A stretch of DNA of 64,000 nt from assembly GCA_903900155.1 (NCBI GenBank), contig CAIUMD010000114.1, positions 1 to 64,000 on the forward strand, written 5' to 3'. The translations under genes and the position numbers were made by a program. The notes below the pieces were generated by a model, which saw only the letters and a program-made list of their open reading frames with translations, was not told the DNA's origin and searched no databases. Every line of letters begins with the position of its first letter. Position 1 is the stretch's first letter. Below, piece by piece: positions 1 through 7,521 of the stretch. The DNA is from an uncultured Caulobacterales bacterium. Lineage in GTDB: Bacteria; Pseudomonadota; Alphaproteobacteria; Caulobacterales; Caulobacteraceae.

Positions 1-62
1 AGCACCTCCAGCCGCCGAACCACGACCGGCTTAGGGTCAAGCGTAGGGTCAAAATCAGACAT
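1..62 (-). CDS. Partial IS66 TnpA-like accessory protein (N-terminus only)
   Basis: Only about 20 codons are visible, starting at an ATG at 62 and reading MSDFDPTLDPKPVVVRRLEV before the window ends. The segment ending RRLEVL resembles the N-terminus of IS66 OrfA/TnpA accessory proteins, in which a similar phrase is followed by GRRRRW. The position just inside an IS66-like terminal repeat supports the call. No strong ribosome binding site is seen. The fragment is too short to identify firmly. Confidence 0.35.
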   Translation of the reverse strand, partial: MSDFDPTLDPKPVVVRRLEV

Positions 63-140
63 GAAACGATCCGCCCGAGGGGATCGCAAACATCACCGGC
101 CGCCTGGCTCAGGAAAAGGTGGGGTCGAGGCTCCGCTTAC
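1..140 (-). mobile_element. Left end of an IS66-family-like insertion sequence (runs off the window)
   Basis: Read on the minus strand from position 140, the DNA begins GTAAGCGGAGCCTCGACC, which matches the GTAAGCG start typical of IS66-family terminal inverted repeats. About 80 bases further in (position 62) a reading frame opens and runs off the window edge. If this is the element end, its 8-bp target duplication would be positions 141-148. The other end is outside the window, so neither completeness nor the duplication can be tested. It lies 45 bases from the stop of the DUF1501-A gene, so it inserted just downstream of that operon. Confidence 0.5.
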
Positions 141-185
141 GGTATGTTCTCCGTTGAGTTGTAAAGTCTCCAGTGGCGCTGGTGT

Positions 186-1550
186 CTAGCCGAACAGGGG
201 CACGGGCCCGCGCCCGCCGCCATTCCAGTTGGCCCAGTTGGGGAAGATGTAGGGCATGTCAGCGGCGCTGACGCCGTACCACTGGGCGATGGCGCCGACG
301 TACTCCTCGGTGGCGATGGAGGGGATCCAGCGACCGTCGTTGGAGGTGTCCTCGGGACCGCCGAAGGTCATATCGGGATACCGGCCATGGACCTTGCCGT
401 TGGCCAGCGCCCCGCCGAGGACAAGGTGGTTAGACCCCCAGGCATGGTCGGTGCCGCCGCTGGCGTTGCCTTTGAACACGCGGCCGAAGTCGGACATCGT
501 GAAGGCGGTGACATTGTCCTGCAGGCCCAGGGCCTTCATGGCGTTGTAGAAACCGGCCAGGGCGTTGGCCAGATCGCCATAGAGATTGGTGTGCGCGCCC
601 AGCTGGCCTGTGTGGGTGTCGTAACCGCCCTGGCTGACGAAGAAGGTCTGCTTGGCGTGACCCAGCGTGCCGCGGGCTTCGATCATCCGGGCCGCCCGCA
701 GGAGCTGACGGGAGATGTCCGAGGTCAGGGCCGCGCCGGTGGTCGGATGGACGAAATACTTGTCCACCGCCGAGGTGGTCGAGGAGATGATCGTGTTTGC
801 CGCGACAGCCTGGGCATAGGCTGAGCTCATGCCCTTGCTCGTGAGGTCGGTGATCGCGCCGTAGGACGAGGCGTCCGCGAACACGTCCAGCGCCGCCTGA
901 CGCGCCTTCACGGCCGCATCCGTCGAGGTCGCGTTATAGCCATTGCGCACGATCGAGCCCAACGAGGGCAGGATCAGCGGCGCGGTGCGATCGCCAATCA
1001 GGCATAGGTTCGAGCCCGCGATCGAGATCAGCGGGGGCAGCGAAGCAGCTTGGGCGAGGTCATTGATCCGACCCATGAAGCCGTCGCGGTTGGTGGCGCG
1101 AGCGCGCATGCCCTGCCACTGGTTCTGCTGGTCCTCGTGGGACATCAGATTCACCGGGCGCAGGTCGGGGCGGCTGGTGTATAGGCTCTTGGTCAGCGGC
1201 GCGAACAACGTCCCCGTATTCAGGACCACGCCCAGCGAACCGTCATCCCAGGCGGTCTTCAGCGGGGCCATGGCCGCGTGCAGGCCAAAGGCCGTGCCGG
1301 TCAGGGGCACGAGGCTCGACTGGGCCAGGGCCAGGCTGGAGCCGCGCTGCTTGGCGTAGTCGGCGTAGCGGCTGTCATTGGGCACGACCATGTTCCAGGC
1401 GTCGTTGCCGCCGAACAGGAAGACGCCAACCATGGCGCGATAGCCCGAGGTATCGGCCGCCAGGGCGCTGGAGATGCCGAGTTGGCCCAGCGCGGCGACG
1501 GCCGAGCCGCCGGCGGTCAGGCGCAGGAGTTCACGACGAGAGACGGTCAT
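186..1550 (-). CDS. DUF1501 family secreted protein, copy A
   Basis: This 454-residue protein belongs to DUF1501, a family with an alkaline-phosphatase/sulfatase-like fold whose substrate is not established. The N-terminus has a twin-arginine-type leader (MTVSRRELLRLTAGG, then a hydrophobic stretch and ALA|AD), so export in folded form to the periplasm or surface is likely. Family-typical phrases are FLFGGNDAWNMVVP near residue 43, GGYDTH near 310 and SDFGR near 350. It starts 6 bases after the DUF1800-A stop, so the two are translated from one message. It differs from copy B (27834-29198) at only about 20 of 454 residues by eye, far less than the two DUF1800 partners differ. Confidence 0.9.
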   Translation of the reverse strand: MTVSRRELLRLTAGGSAVAALGQLGISSALAADTSGYRAMVGVFLFGGNDAWNMVVPNDSRYADYAKQRGSSLALAQSSLVPLTGTAFGLHAAMAPLKTAWDDGSLGVVLNTGTLFAPLTKSLYTSRPDLRPVNLMSHEDQQNQWQGMRARATNRDGFMGRINDLAQAASLPPLISIAGSNLCLIGDRTAPLILPSLGSIVRNGYNATSTDAAVKARQAALDVFADASSYGAITDLTSKGMSSAYAQAVAANTIISSTTSAVDKYFVHPTTGAALTSDISRQLLRAARMIEARGTLGHAKQTFFVSQGGYDTHTGQLGAHTNLYGDLANALAGFYNAMKALGLQDNVTAFTMSDFGRVFKGNASGGTDHAWGSNHLVLGGALANGKVHGRYPDMTFGGPEDTSNDGRWIPSIATEEYVGAIAQWYGVSAADMPYIFPNWANWNGGGRGPVPLFG

Positions 1551-1556
1551 TTACGC

Positions 1557-3257
1557 TTACCGATCGACTTGGAAGAAGGGCGAGGAGGCGGCGATGTACA
1601 GCGCGACCTGGGCGCGCTTGCGGGTCTGCAGGGCGGAATCATTGTTTTTGATGGCGGCCATGGCTGTCAGCAGCGCTTGCCGCTGAGCTGAAGTCATGGT
1701 CCCGTTCAGCATCAAAAGATTGATCCGATCGACGATCTTTCCGTCGTCGGCGCCAATGGCTTCCCAGCTAGTCCAGTTGAATGTGGTGCCGGAGCCCATT
1801 GTTGGCTTGAATTCTGATCGCGAGTTATCTGCCCCCATAGTCCAGTCAAAAACAAAATTATGACGAGCGACCGCTGTGGAGGTGGTCATCAGCTTGCTGA
1901 CTGGACTCGTCAATCCTTGTGATTGAGGCATTGGGAAGTCGTATGAATAGAAGTTGAACACTGATGGTGCTCGGAACAGGGCCTGCCCCATACTGGCATC
2001 GCGAGTGAAGAATGCGTATCCATCGGACGTCACGCCGATAGCACGTGCTAGTGAAGTGATAAGTAGTACCGGTTCTTTCACCTTACCTGGCGCTTGCGTA
2101 AATACTCGGGCCTCACTGTCTAAATAAATCGCCCGGACAACCGATTTCATATCGCCGCGTACGCCTGAACCATTGTTGGCGAACACTGCGGCGACGCGTT
2201 CGACATAGGCGGGCATCGGATTTGGGACAGTTAGCTGCTGAATTAGGCGCTTGCAGATATACGGGCCAGCATTTGGGTGATTGAACACTGCATCGATCAC
2301 TGCGTCGACGTTGGTCTGTTGGCTAGCCCCGATCGGAATCGTCTTTCCTAAAAAGGACTTGGCACCAGTGTCGAATTTTCCAGAATAGATCATCATGGGG
2401 CGCGAATAATCACGGTTCCCGCTGTTCGCGCTGGGCGCGGCGCCATCGAAGCGGCTGTACGTCCATCCGGTCAAAGCGCGAGCAACTTCCTTGACATCGG
2501 TATTGTTGTAGGTCGCGATTGCAGCGCCAGTGTTGTCAGTTTGGGGTGTTCCATCGGGGTTAAGCAGAATTGTGCCGATCGAGAAAAGCTGCATAAGCTC
2601 TCGGGCGTAGTTCTCGTTAGGTTGCGTCGCACTGCTATCGGCCATATCCAAGTAATCGCCCATGTACGGATTCATGGTGACGCTTTTGAGGATGTCGCGA
2701 TAATTTCCGAAGGCGTTAGTCAGTAGAATTTGATTGAAGGTCGCCAGACCTGCAGTGCTTCGAACGTCCATATCTGAAGCGACAATAATTTGCGACAATG
2801 CGAAGGCTACGCGCTGGCGTAACTGATCATCCTTGCCAATTGCATTGGCGTAGAACCGCACCTGCATAGGCGTGGCGGAGAAATTATCTCGGGTGCAATC
2901 GCTCTGCTCAGTTCCAGTCTTGTTTGAGCAATAACCTATGGGGACTGGCTTCGAGGCTAGATCCGAATATGTGCTGGATGAGAGGTTGAACTGATCTTCG
3001 AGCCATGATGCGATCGATTTCTTCGCAATAATCGCCTTAATGAGCTCGTCGGTCGGGCCGAAGGACGCTTGTTTAGCAAAGCGCGAGGCATCGTCAGGCT
3101 TGATGGCGTCTTCAGAGGCGAGTGCGATGCCGTTGAGGTTCTGCCGCTGCTCGGCATCCAAATCGGCGTGGGGCGCGATCGGAGCGCCCGTGCTCGACGC
3201 CGCAACAAGAATAGCGCTGCCTAGGGCCGCAATAGAGCTGAGGTATATGGTACGCAT
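1557..3257 (-). CDS. DUF1800 family secreted protein, copy A
   Basis: This 566-residue DUF1800 protein has a Sec-type signal peptide (about residues 1-24) and, unlike copy B, no lipobox cysteine. DUF1800 proteins are large and mostly helical, commonly precede a DUF1501 gene, and have no proven biochemical role. Recognisable blocks are RFAKQASFGPT near residue 60, ENYARELMQLFSIG near 215 and RAPSVFNFYSYDFP near 430; the protein ends FFQVDR. From about 1800 to 3250 the DNA is visibly AT-richer than the rest of the window, with many A/T-ending codons, while the last ~200 bases are GC-rich and close to copy B. This suggests foreign or relaxed DNA overwritten at one end by gene conversion. Confidence 0.9.
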   Translation of the reverse strand: MRTIYLSSIAALGSAILVAASSTGAPIAPHADLDAEQRQNLNGIALASEDAIKPDDASRFAKQASFGPTDELIKAIIAKKSIASWLEDQFNLSSSTYSDLASKPVPIGYCSNKTGTEQSDCTRDNFSATPMQVRFYANAIGKDDQLRQRVAFALSQIIVASDMDVRSTAGLATFNQILLTNAFGNYRDILKSVTMNPYMGDYLDMADSSATQPNENYARELMQLFSIGTILLNPDGTPQTDNTGAAIATYNNTDVKEVARALTGWTYSRFDGAAPSANSGNRDYSRPMMIYSGKFDTGAKSFLGKTIPIGASQQTNVDAVIDAVFNHPNAGPYICKRLIQQLTVPNPMPAYVERVAAVFANNGSGVRGDMKSVVRAIYLDSEARVFTQAPGKVKEPVLLITSLARAIGVTSDGYAFFTRDASMGQALFRAPSVFNFYSYDFPMPQSQGLTSPVSKLMTTSTAVARHNFVFDWTMGADNSRSEFKPTMGSGTTFNWTSWEAIGADDGKIVDRINLLMLNGTMTSAQRQALLTAMAAIKNNDSALQTRKRAQVALYIAASSPFFQVDR

Positions 3258-3417
3258 AACTGGGTCCCTGGCCCCGCGAGCGAGGCGTCACTAGCACGCT
3301 GGCGAGGCAGCTATGTGGCCGAGCGTGGTCGTCCCGTTACGGATCAGGTCCACCTTCGAACCGCGTAGCATGCCAGGTTCAATTTTTCGAAGAATATTCG
3401 CGTGGCGAGGGAAAGAA

Positions 3418-3438
3418 AATGCGGCAGTGTGGCGCATT
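3418..3438. promoter_or_regulatory. Dyad AATGCG-N9-CGCATT, shared with the virB promoter
   Basis: Two 6-bp inverted arms flank a 9-bp spacer, about 160 bases upstream of the DUF1800-A start. The sequence AATGCGGCAG-N4-GCGCAT recurs at 38612-38631 upstream of virB1, with arms and part of the spacer conserved. A shared regulator site is inferred. Confidence 0.5.
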
Positions 3439-3451
3439 AAATAGATCATTA

Positions 3452-3470
3452 ATGTTCAAATATTGAACAT
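3452..3470. promoter_or_regulatory. 19-bp perfect inverted repeat ATGTTCAA-ATA-TTGAACAT
   Basis: Eight-base arms are perfectly complementary around a 3-base centre, inside the AT-rich region about 195 bases upstream of DUF1800-A. The symmetry fits a dimeric repressor operator. No second copy was seen in the window, and the cognate regulator is unknown. Confidence 0.45.
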
Positions 3471-3508
3471 GTGTCGAGTATTTAACAAATATTTTTTGGT
3501 AACGAATT

Positions 3509-3523
3509 CTAATTTGCGGTTAA
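3509..3523 (-). promoter_or_regulatory. CtrA-like box (TTAA-N7-TTAG) upstream of DUF1800-A
   Basis: On the minus strand this reads TTAACCGCAAATTAG, one base from the CtrA consensus TTAA-N7-TTAA known in Caulobacter. The 7-base spacer differs by one base from the perfect box upstream of virB1 (38725-38739). It lies about 250 bases upstream of the DUF1800-A start. Confidence 0.5.
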
Positions 3524-3624
3524 TTTGATTTGCAATTCCCCCTGTCGGGGCCGCAAGTGTCGCGAGCCTCTGAAGGGTGCGTTCAGCATTTTCGATATGT
3601 GAGAAGCGGGCGGCGAGAACCATC

Positions 3625-3646
3625 GTGCACCGATTTGCAGTTCGGT
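3625..3646 (-). repeat. Degenerate copy of the tRNA-Cys anticodon region
   Basis: Positions 3625-3646 match the tRNA-Cys anticodon arm (3760-3781) at 19 of 22 bases, including GATTTGCAGT, which contains the anticodon. The flanks are only loosely similar and the arm no longer folds properly, so this is not a functional tRNA. It may be a decayed duplication left by an element that integrated at the tRNA, or a coincidence. Confidence 0.35.
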
Positions 3647-3731
3647 CGGCAAGTTGGTGCGGTGTACTGTCGGTCCAGTAACAAGCAGGCAAACTCATTC
3701 GCCGGTCAGATGGCTAAGTGCTTGAAAATGG

Positions 3732-3805
3732 TGGAGGCCCGGCCCGGAATCGAACCGGGGTGCACGGATTTGCAGTCCGCTGCGTCACCACTCCGCCACC
3801 GGGCC
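3732..3805 (-). tRNA. tRNA-Cys (anticodon GCA)
   Basis: On the minus strand the gene begins GGCCCGGTGGCGGAGTGG. The acceptor stem GGCCCGG pairs with CCGGGCC. The anticodon loop CTGCAAA presents GCA, and the T arm has stem CCCGG with loop TTCGAAT. A discriminator T is followed by an encoded CCA (3732-3734). The 74-nt length and all stems fit tRNA-Cys. Confidence 0.95.
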
Positions 3806-3884
3806 ATCCGGGTGTCGACGCAAATCACGTCGGCGGGGGAGGGCGTTCGATACAGGAGGCGCCCCAGCCTCGCAACTGACAAAA

Positions 3885-5237
3885 TCAAGCTTTGGGCTGA
3901 GTTTCGCCTCGCGAGCGTTGGGTCGTCACCAGGAGCGTGGCCGCGTCTACGGCTCGGGCGCGGGCCTGGGCCTCCAGCGGAATGATGGCGCCGGCGGCAT
4001 AGACGTCGCCGTCCATCTCCAGCACGCCTTCGAGTAGCTGCACGGTGGAGACGGGGAGGGCGATGGTTTCGCCGGCCGGGGCGCGGTGCAGGGCGACGTC
4101 GAAGCCGTCGGTGCTGACCAGGGTCTCGGCGCTTCTGGGCTGGGCGCTCTTGCGCGAGGCGATCGAGCGGCCCTTGGTCTTCAGGCCGTCGACGAGGGTC
4201 TTCACGGCCTGGCTGTCCTTGCGATGGCAGACCAGCACCGCGTCCGGCTCGGCCACCACGACGATGTCGCTGACGCCGATGACCCCGACATAGGGACCGG
4301 TGGTGCGGACCAGGACGTTGGCGGCCTTGTGCAGATCGACATCGCCGTCCTGGGCGTTGCCATCGTCGTCGCGGGCGGAGGCTTCCCAGATCGCGTCCCA
4401 GGCGCCCAGGTCCGACCAGGCGAAGGCCGCCGGCACGACGGCGGCCTTCTTGGTGTGCTCCATGACCGCGTAGTCGAGGCTGATCTTCTTGGCCCGGGCG
4501 AAGGTTTCACGGTCGATGCGGCCGATGCCGGCCTCCAGTTCGAGGGCGACGGCGCAGGCCTTGGCGGCCTCGGCGACCGAGGGTTCGAACGCGTCGAATT
4601 CGTCCAGCAGGGTCGAGGCTTTGAAGGCGAAGTTGCCGCTGTTCCAGAGATAACCTTCCAGCAGGTAGCGCTCGGCGGTTTCCTGGTCGGGCTTCTCGAC
4701 GAAGGCGGCGACGGCGTTGACTGAGCCGTCCAACAGGGCGTCGCCCGGGCGGATGTAGCCAAAGCCCGTGGCGGGCGCGGTCGGCTGGACGCCGAAGGTG
4801 ACGATCAGGTCGCTTTCGGCGGCCTTGGCGGCGGTCACGGCCGCTTCGCCAAAGACCTCGGGCTGGGCGATGTGGTGATCAGCGGCCAGCATCAGCACGA
4901 CGCCGTCCGGGTCCTGGCGCTCGACATAGGCCGCAGCGGCAGCCACGGCCGGGGCGCTGTCGCGGGCCTCGGGTTCGACCAGGACGGTCACCCAGGTGTC
5001 GATCTCGGCCGTTTGCTGGGCCACGAAGTCGACCATGGCCGCGCCGGTGACGATGACGATCTCGGCCACGCCGGGAATGTCCTTCACCCGCAGGACGGTC
5101 TCCTGGAAGGACGAGCGCTCGCCGACCAGCTTGAGGAATTGCTTGGGCTGGTCGCTCCGCGAAGCCGGCCAAAGCCGCGTGCCTGAGCCACCGCACAGGA
5201 TCACCGGATAGATCGCACTCAAGATAAACCCCACCAC
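3885..5237 (-). CDS. manC: Mannose-1-phosphate guanylyltransferase (GDP-mannose pyrophosphorylase)
   Basis: The protein makes GDP-mannose from mannose-1-phosphate and GTP in the cytoplasm, for surface polysaccharide synthesis. The nucleotidyltransferase signature is near the N-terminus (YPVILCGGSGTRLWPASR), followed by FLKLVGERSSFQETVLR, FGVQPTAPATGFGYI and a FVEKPD motif around residue 175. The C-terminal ~100 residues look cupin-like but are shorter than the isomerase domain of bifunctional ManC/AlgA proteins, so isomerase activity is doubtful. The longest frame starts at a GTG (5237). A TTG at 5222, preceded by GGTGGGG, would start the protein at SAIYPV and is at least as likely. It is divergent from rmlD. 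Confidence 0.85.
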   Translation of the reverse strand: MVGFILSAIYPVILCGGSGTRLWPASRSDQPKQFLKLVGERSSFQETVLRVKDIPGVAEIVIVTGAAMVDFVAQQTAEIDTWVTVLVEPEARDSAPAVAAAAAYVERQDPDGVVLMLAADHHIAQPEVFGEAAVTAAKAAESDLIVTFGVQPTAPATGFGYIRPGDALLDGSVNAVAAFVEKPDQETAERYLLEGYLWNSGNFAFKASTLLDEFDAFEPSVAEAAKACAVALELEAGIGRIDRETFARAKKISLDYAVMEHTKKAAVVPAAFAWSDLGAWDAIWEASARDDDGNAQDGDVDLHKAANVLVRTTGPYVGVIGVSDIVVVAEPDAVLVCHRKDSQAVKTLVDGLKTKGRSIASRKSAQPRSAETLVSTDGFDVALHRAPAGETIALPVSTVQLLEGVLEMDGDVYAAGAIIPLEAQARARAVDAATLLVTTQRSRGETQPKA

Positions 5238-5505
5238 GTTTTAGTCTTTGCCCCTGTTAGGGCGTTATTGGGATCGGGCTTAAAGGCAAAGCGTGACGAA
5301 ACGAAGAGTTTTCGTTTGTATGGCGTATGCGCGGGCGTCTTCTCGCTGAGGCCGTGAGCACGACGATCTGGGAAAGTGCTGAATCTTGCGCTATGCCGGA
5401 CCTCGGCTGGGGCGTGCCAAGAATAGGATGATGAGGGAAGGCTGCGGATTCTTCACGCCATAGAAGGTCCGCGGTGGCGCCGAGCGCCGCCTTTCCAGAG
5501 AAATA

Positions 5506-6426
5506 ATGAGCTTGCAGCCTATCCATATCCTGATCACCGGCGGGGCCGGCCAAGTCGGCCTCGAACTCCAGCGCGCGACCTGGCCCGACCGGGTCGTTCT
5601 TCATGCGCCGATGCGCGATGCGTTGGACCTGACCGACGCGGCGTCGATCCAGGCCCTGTTCGACAAGGTCCCGTTCGCGGCGGTGATCAACAGCGCCGCC
5701 TGGACCGCTGTCGACAGGGCCGAGACCGAGGTCGCCGGGGCGTTCGCCGCCAATGCCGGTGGTCCGGCCATGCTGGCGGATATCACCCGAGAGCCTGGCA
5801 TCCCGCTGGTCCAGGTCTCGACGGACTACGTCTTCGACGGCGACAAGGCTGGGCCCTATGTCGAGAGCGATCCCGTCGCGCCGATCGGCATCTACGGCGC
5901 CTCGAAGCTGGCGGGCGAGATGGCGGTGCGGCTGGGCAATCCGCGCTCTGTCGTGCTGCGCACGGCCTGGGTGCTGAGCGCGCATCGCACCAACTTCCTG
6001 AAGACCATGCTGCGGCTGGCGACCGATCGGCCGGCGCTGCGCGTTGTCGACGACCAGCACGGTTGCCCGACCTCCGCGAGCGACATCGCCGAGACGCTGA
6101 AGACGATCGTGCTGCGCATGATCGCTGACGAGGCGGCGCCGACCGGCGTCTATCACTTCGTCAATGCGGGGGAAGCCAGTTGGGCCGATCTGGCGCGGGA
6201 GGTTTTCCGCCTCAGTGCTGAGGCCGGTGGTCCGACCGCCGAGGTCGAGGGCATCCCGTCGGAGCAGTATCCGACGCCGGCGCGTCGCCCGAAGAACTCG
6301 CGGCTGTCGACCGCCAAGCTCACCGCCGACTACGACGTCCGGCCTCGGCCCTGGCAGCTCGCCGTGGCCGACATCATCACCGAACTGAACTCGACTCCAT
6401 CGAACTCTCAAGGAGCCCGCGCATGA
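5506..6426 (+). CDS. rfbD: dTDP-4-dehydrorhamnose reductase
   Basis: RmlD/RfbD carries out the last step of dTDP-L-rhamnose synthesis, the NAD(P)H-dependent reduction of dTDP-4-keto-L-rhamnose. The Rossmann motif GGAGQVG is at about residues 12-18, STDYVFDG near 105 contains the catalytic Thr/Tyr region, and YGASKLAGE near 130 is the YxxxK motif. The 306-residue length is normal for the family. It overlaps rfbA by 4 bases (ATGA), so the two are translationally coupled. No rfbB or rfbC is nearby, so the pathway must be completed elsewhere. Confidence 0.92.
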   Translation: MSLQPIHILITGGAGQVGLELQRATWPDRVVLHAPMRDALDLTDAASIQALFDKVPFAAVINSAAWTAVDRAETEVAGAFAANAGGPAMLADITREPGIPLVQVSTDYVFDGDKAGPYVESDPVAPIGIYGASKLAGEMAVRLGNPRSVVLRTAWVLSAHRTNFLKTMLRLATDRPALRVVDDQHGCPTSASDIAETLKTIVLRMIADEAAPTGVYHFVNAGEASWADLAREVFRLSAEAGGPTAEVEGIPSEQYPTPARRPKNSRLSTAKLTADYDVRPRPWQLAVADIITELNSTPSNSQGARA

Positions 6427-7301
6427 AGGGCATCATCCTGGCTGGCGGCTCCGGCACGCGCCTGCATCCCATGACCTTGGTGACGTCCAAGCAGCTGATG
6501 CCGGTCTACGACAAGCCGATGATCTATTATCCGCTGTCGACCCTGATGCTGGCCGGCATCCGCGAGGTGCTGATCATCTCGACGCCACGTGATGTTCCCA
6601 GTTTCCAGGCGCTGCTGGGCGACGGCTCGCAGTGGGGCATGGAGATCCAGTATGCTGTCCAGCCCAGCCCCGATGGCCTGGCCCAAGCCTACATCATCGG
6701 CGCGGAGTTCGTCGGCGCCAGCCCGTCGGCGCTGATCCTGGGGGACAATATCTATTACGGCCACGGCATCACCGACCTCTTCACCAACGCTATGAAGCGT
6801 GAGGGCGGGGCGACGGTGTTCGCCTATCACGTCAATGATCCCGAGCGTTACGGGGTCGTCGAGTTCGATCGCCAGATGAAGGCCGTGTCGATCGAGGAAA
6901 AGCCCAAGGCGCCGAAGTCGAACTGGGCGGTGACGGGTCTCTATTTCTACGACGCCGATGTGGTGGAGATCGCCAAGAACCTGAAGCCCTCGGCGCGCGG
7001 CGAGCTGGAGATCACCGACGTCAATCGCGCCTATCTGGAGCGCGGCGACCTGGCCGTGGAGATCATGGGGCGCGGCTACGCCTGGCTCGACACCGGCACG
7101 CCCGACAGCCTGGTCGAGGCCGCTGAGTTCGTGCGGGTGCTGGAAAAGCGCCAGGGCTTCAAGATCGCCTGCCCCGAGGAGATCGCCTTCCAGAAGGCCT
7201 TCATCGACGCCGCGCAGCTCGAAAAGCTGGCCGACGCGCTGGGCAAGAGCACCTATGGCGCTTACCTGCGCAACAACGTCCTGAACCGCTACTCGCAATA
7301 G
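6423..7301 (+). CDS. rfbA: Glucose-1-phosphate thymidylyltransferase
   Basis: RmlA/RfbA makes dTDP-glucose from glucose-1-phosphate and dTTP, the first step to dTDP-rhamnose. The N-terminal signature [11 protein letters not shown] (residues 8-18) is followed by [16 protein letters not shown] and LGDNIYYG near residue 108, all diagnostic of short-form RmlA. At 292 residues it is full length. Translation is coupled to rfbD. A hairpin that could end the message follows at 7332-7358. Confidence 0.95.
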   Translation: MKGIILAGGSGTRLHPMTLVTSKQLMPVYDKPMIYYPLSTLMLAGIREVLIISTPRDVPSFQALLGDGSQWGMEIQYAVQPSPDGLAQAYIIGAEFVGASPSALILGDNIYYGHGITDLFTNAMKREGGATVFAYHVNDPERYGVVEFDRQMKAVSIEEKPKAPKSNWAVTGLYFYDADVVEIAKNLKPSARGELEITDVNRAYLERGDLAVEIMGRGYAWLDTGTPDSLVEAAEFVRVLEKRQGFKIACPEEIAFQKAFIDAAQLEKLADALGKSTYGAYLRNNVLNRYSQ

Positions 7302-7331
7302 ATCTGCCGCTAATCGCAGGGTCTTGGCCGT

Positions 7332-7358
7332 GCCTGGTCCCAAAATTCGGGACTAGGC
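7332..7358 (+). terminator. rfbA: Probable terminator after rfbA
   Basis: A 10-bp stem (GCCTGGTCCC pairing with GGGACTAGGC, one G-U pair) encloses a 7-base loop 30 bases after the rfbA stop. A run of six T residues follows only at 7374-7379, so it is not a textbook intrinsic terminator. Confidence 0.5.
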
Positions 7359-7378
7359 GCGTTCACTAGCCCATTTTT

Positions 7379-7392
7379 TGCCAGCGCTGGCA
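7379..7392. promoter_or_regulatory. Perfect 14-bp palindrome TGCCAGCGCTGGCA
   Basis: The sequence is fully self-complementary around a CG centre, as in LacI-family operators. It lies 110 bases upstream of the ACCGGT-type operator (7490-7506). It might regulate receptor 1, but the binding protein is unknown. Confidence 0.4.
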
Positions 7393-7489
7393 CGAACGCG
7401 TTGACACCTGTTCGGGTTTGCCGAAGCTTTGTCCCGATCGCGTCGGGATACTGCGGCGCGCGAACAAATCGGGCCTGTGGCGTCGCCGC

Positions 7490-7506
7490 ATGACACCGGT
7501 ATCAAT
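7490..7506. promoter_or_regulatory. 17-bp operator-like motif ATGACACCGGTATCAAT
   Basis: The core TGACACCGGTATCA is a near-perfect palindrome centred on ACCGGT, typical of LacI-family operators in shape. The same 17 bases occur in opposite orientation at 40127-40143, upstream of receptor 3. It lies about 250 bases before receptor 1 and just before the leader frame at 7522. Confidence 0.6.
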
Positions 7507-7521
7507 GGGGAAGGGGAGCTG

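Larger units (their letters stand above)
3258..3731. other. AT-rich intergenic region upstream of DUF1800-A
   Basis: This 474-base stretch separates the DUF1800-A start from tRNA-Cys. It contains a 21-bp dyad (3418-3438), a 19-bp perfect inverted repeat (3452-3470), a CtrA-like box (3509-3523) and a sequence resembling the tRNA-Cys anticodon arm (3625-3646), each listed separately. Positions 3430-3535 are strikingly AT-rich. An 80-codon frame on the minus strand here lacks any recognisable motif and is not called. Promoter for the DUF1800-A operon is the best overall reading. Confidence 0.6.

Noticed and set aside
3456-3698. 80-codon minus-strand frame in the AT-rich region
   Set aside because: It runs over the inverted repeat and CtrA-like box, has no ribosome binding site or family resemblance, and is better explained as promoter DNA.
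5506-7301. Complete dTDP-rhamnose operon
   Set aside because: Only rfbD and rfbA are present; no rfbB or rfbC was found next to them.
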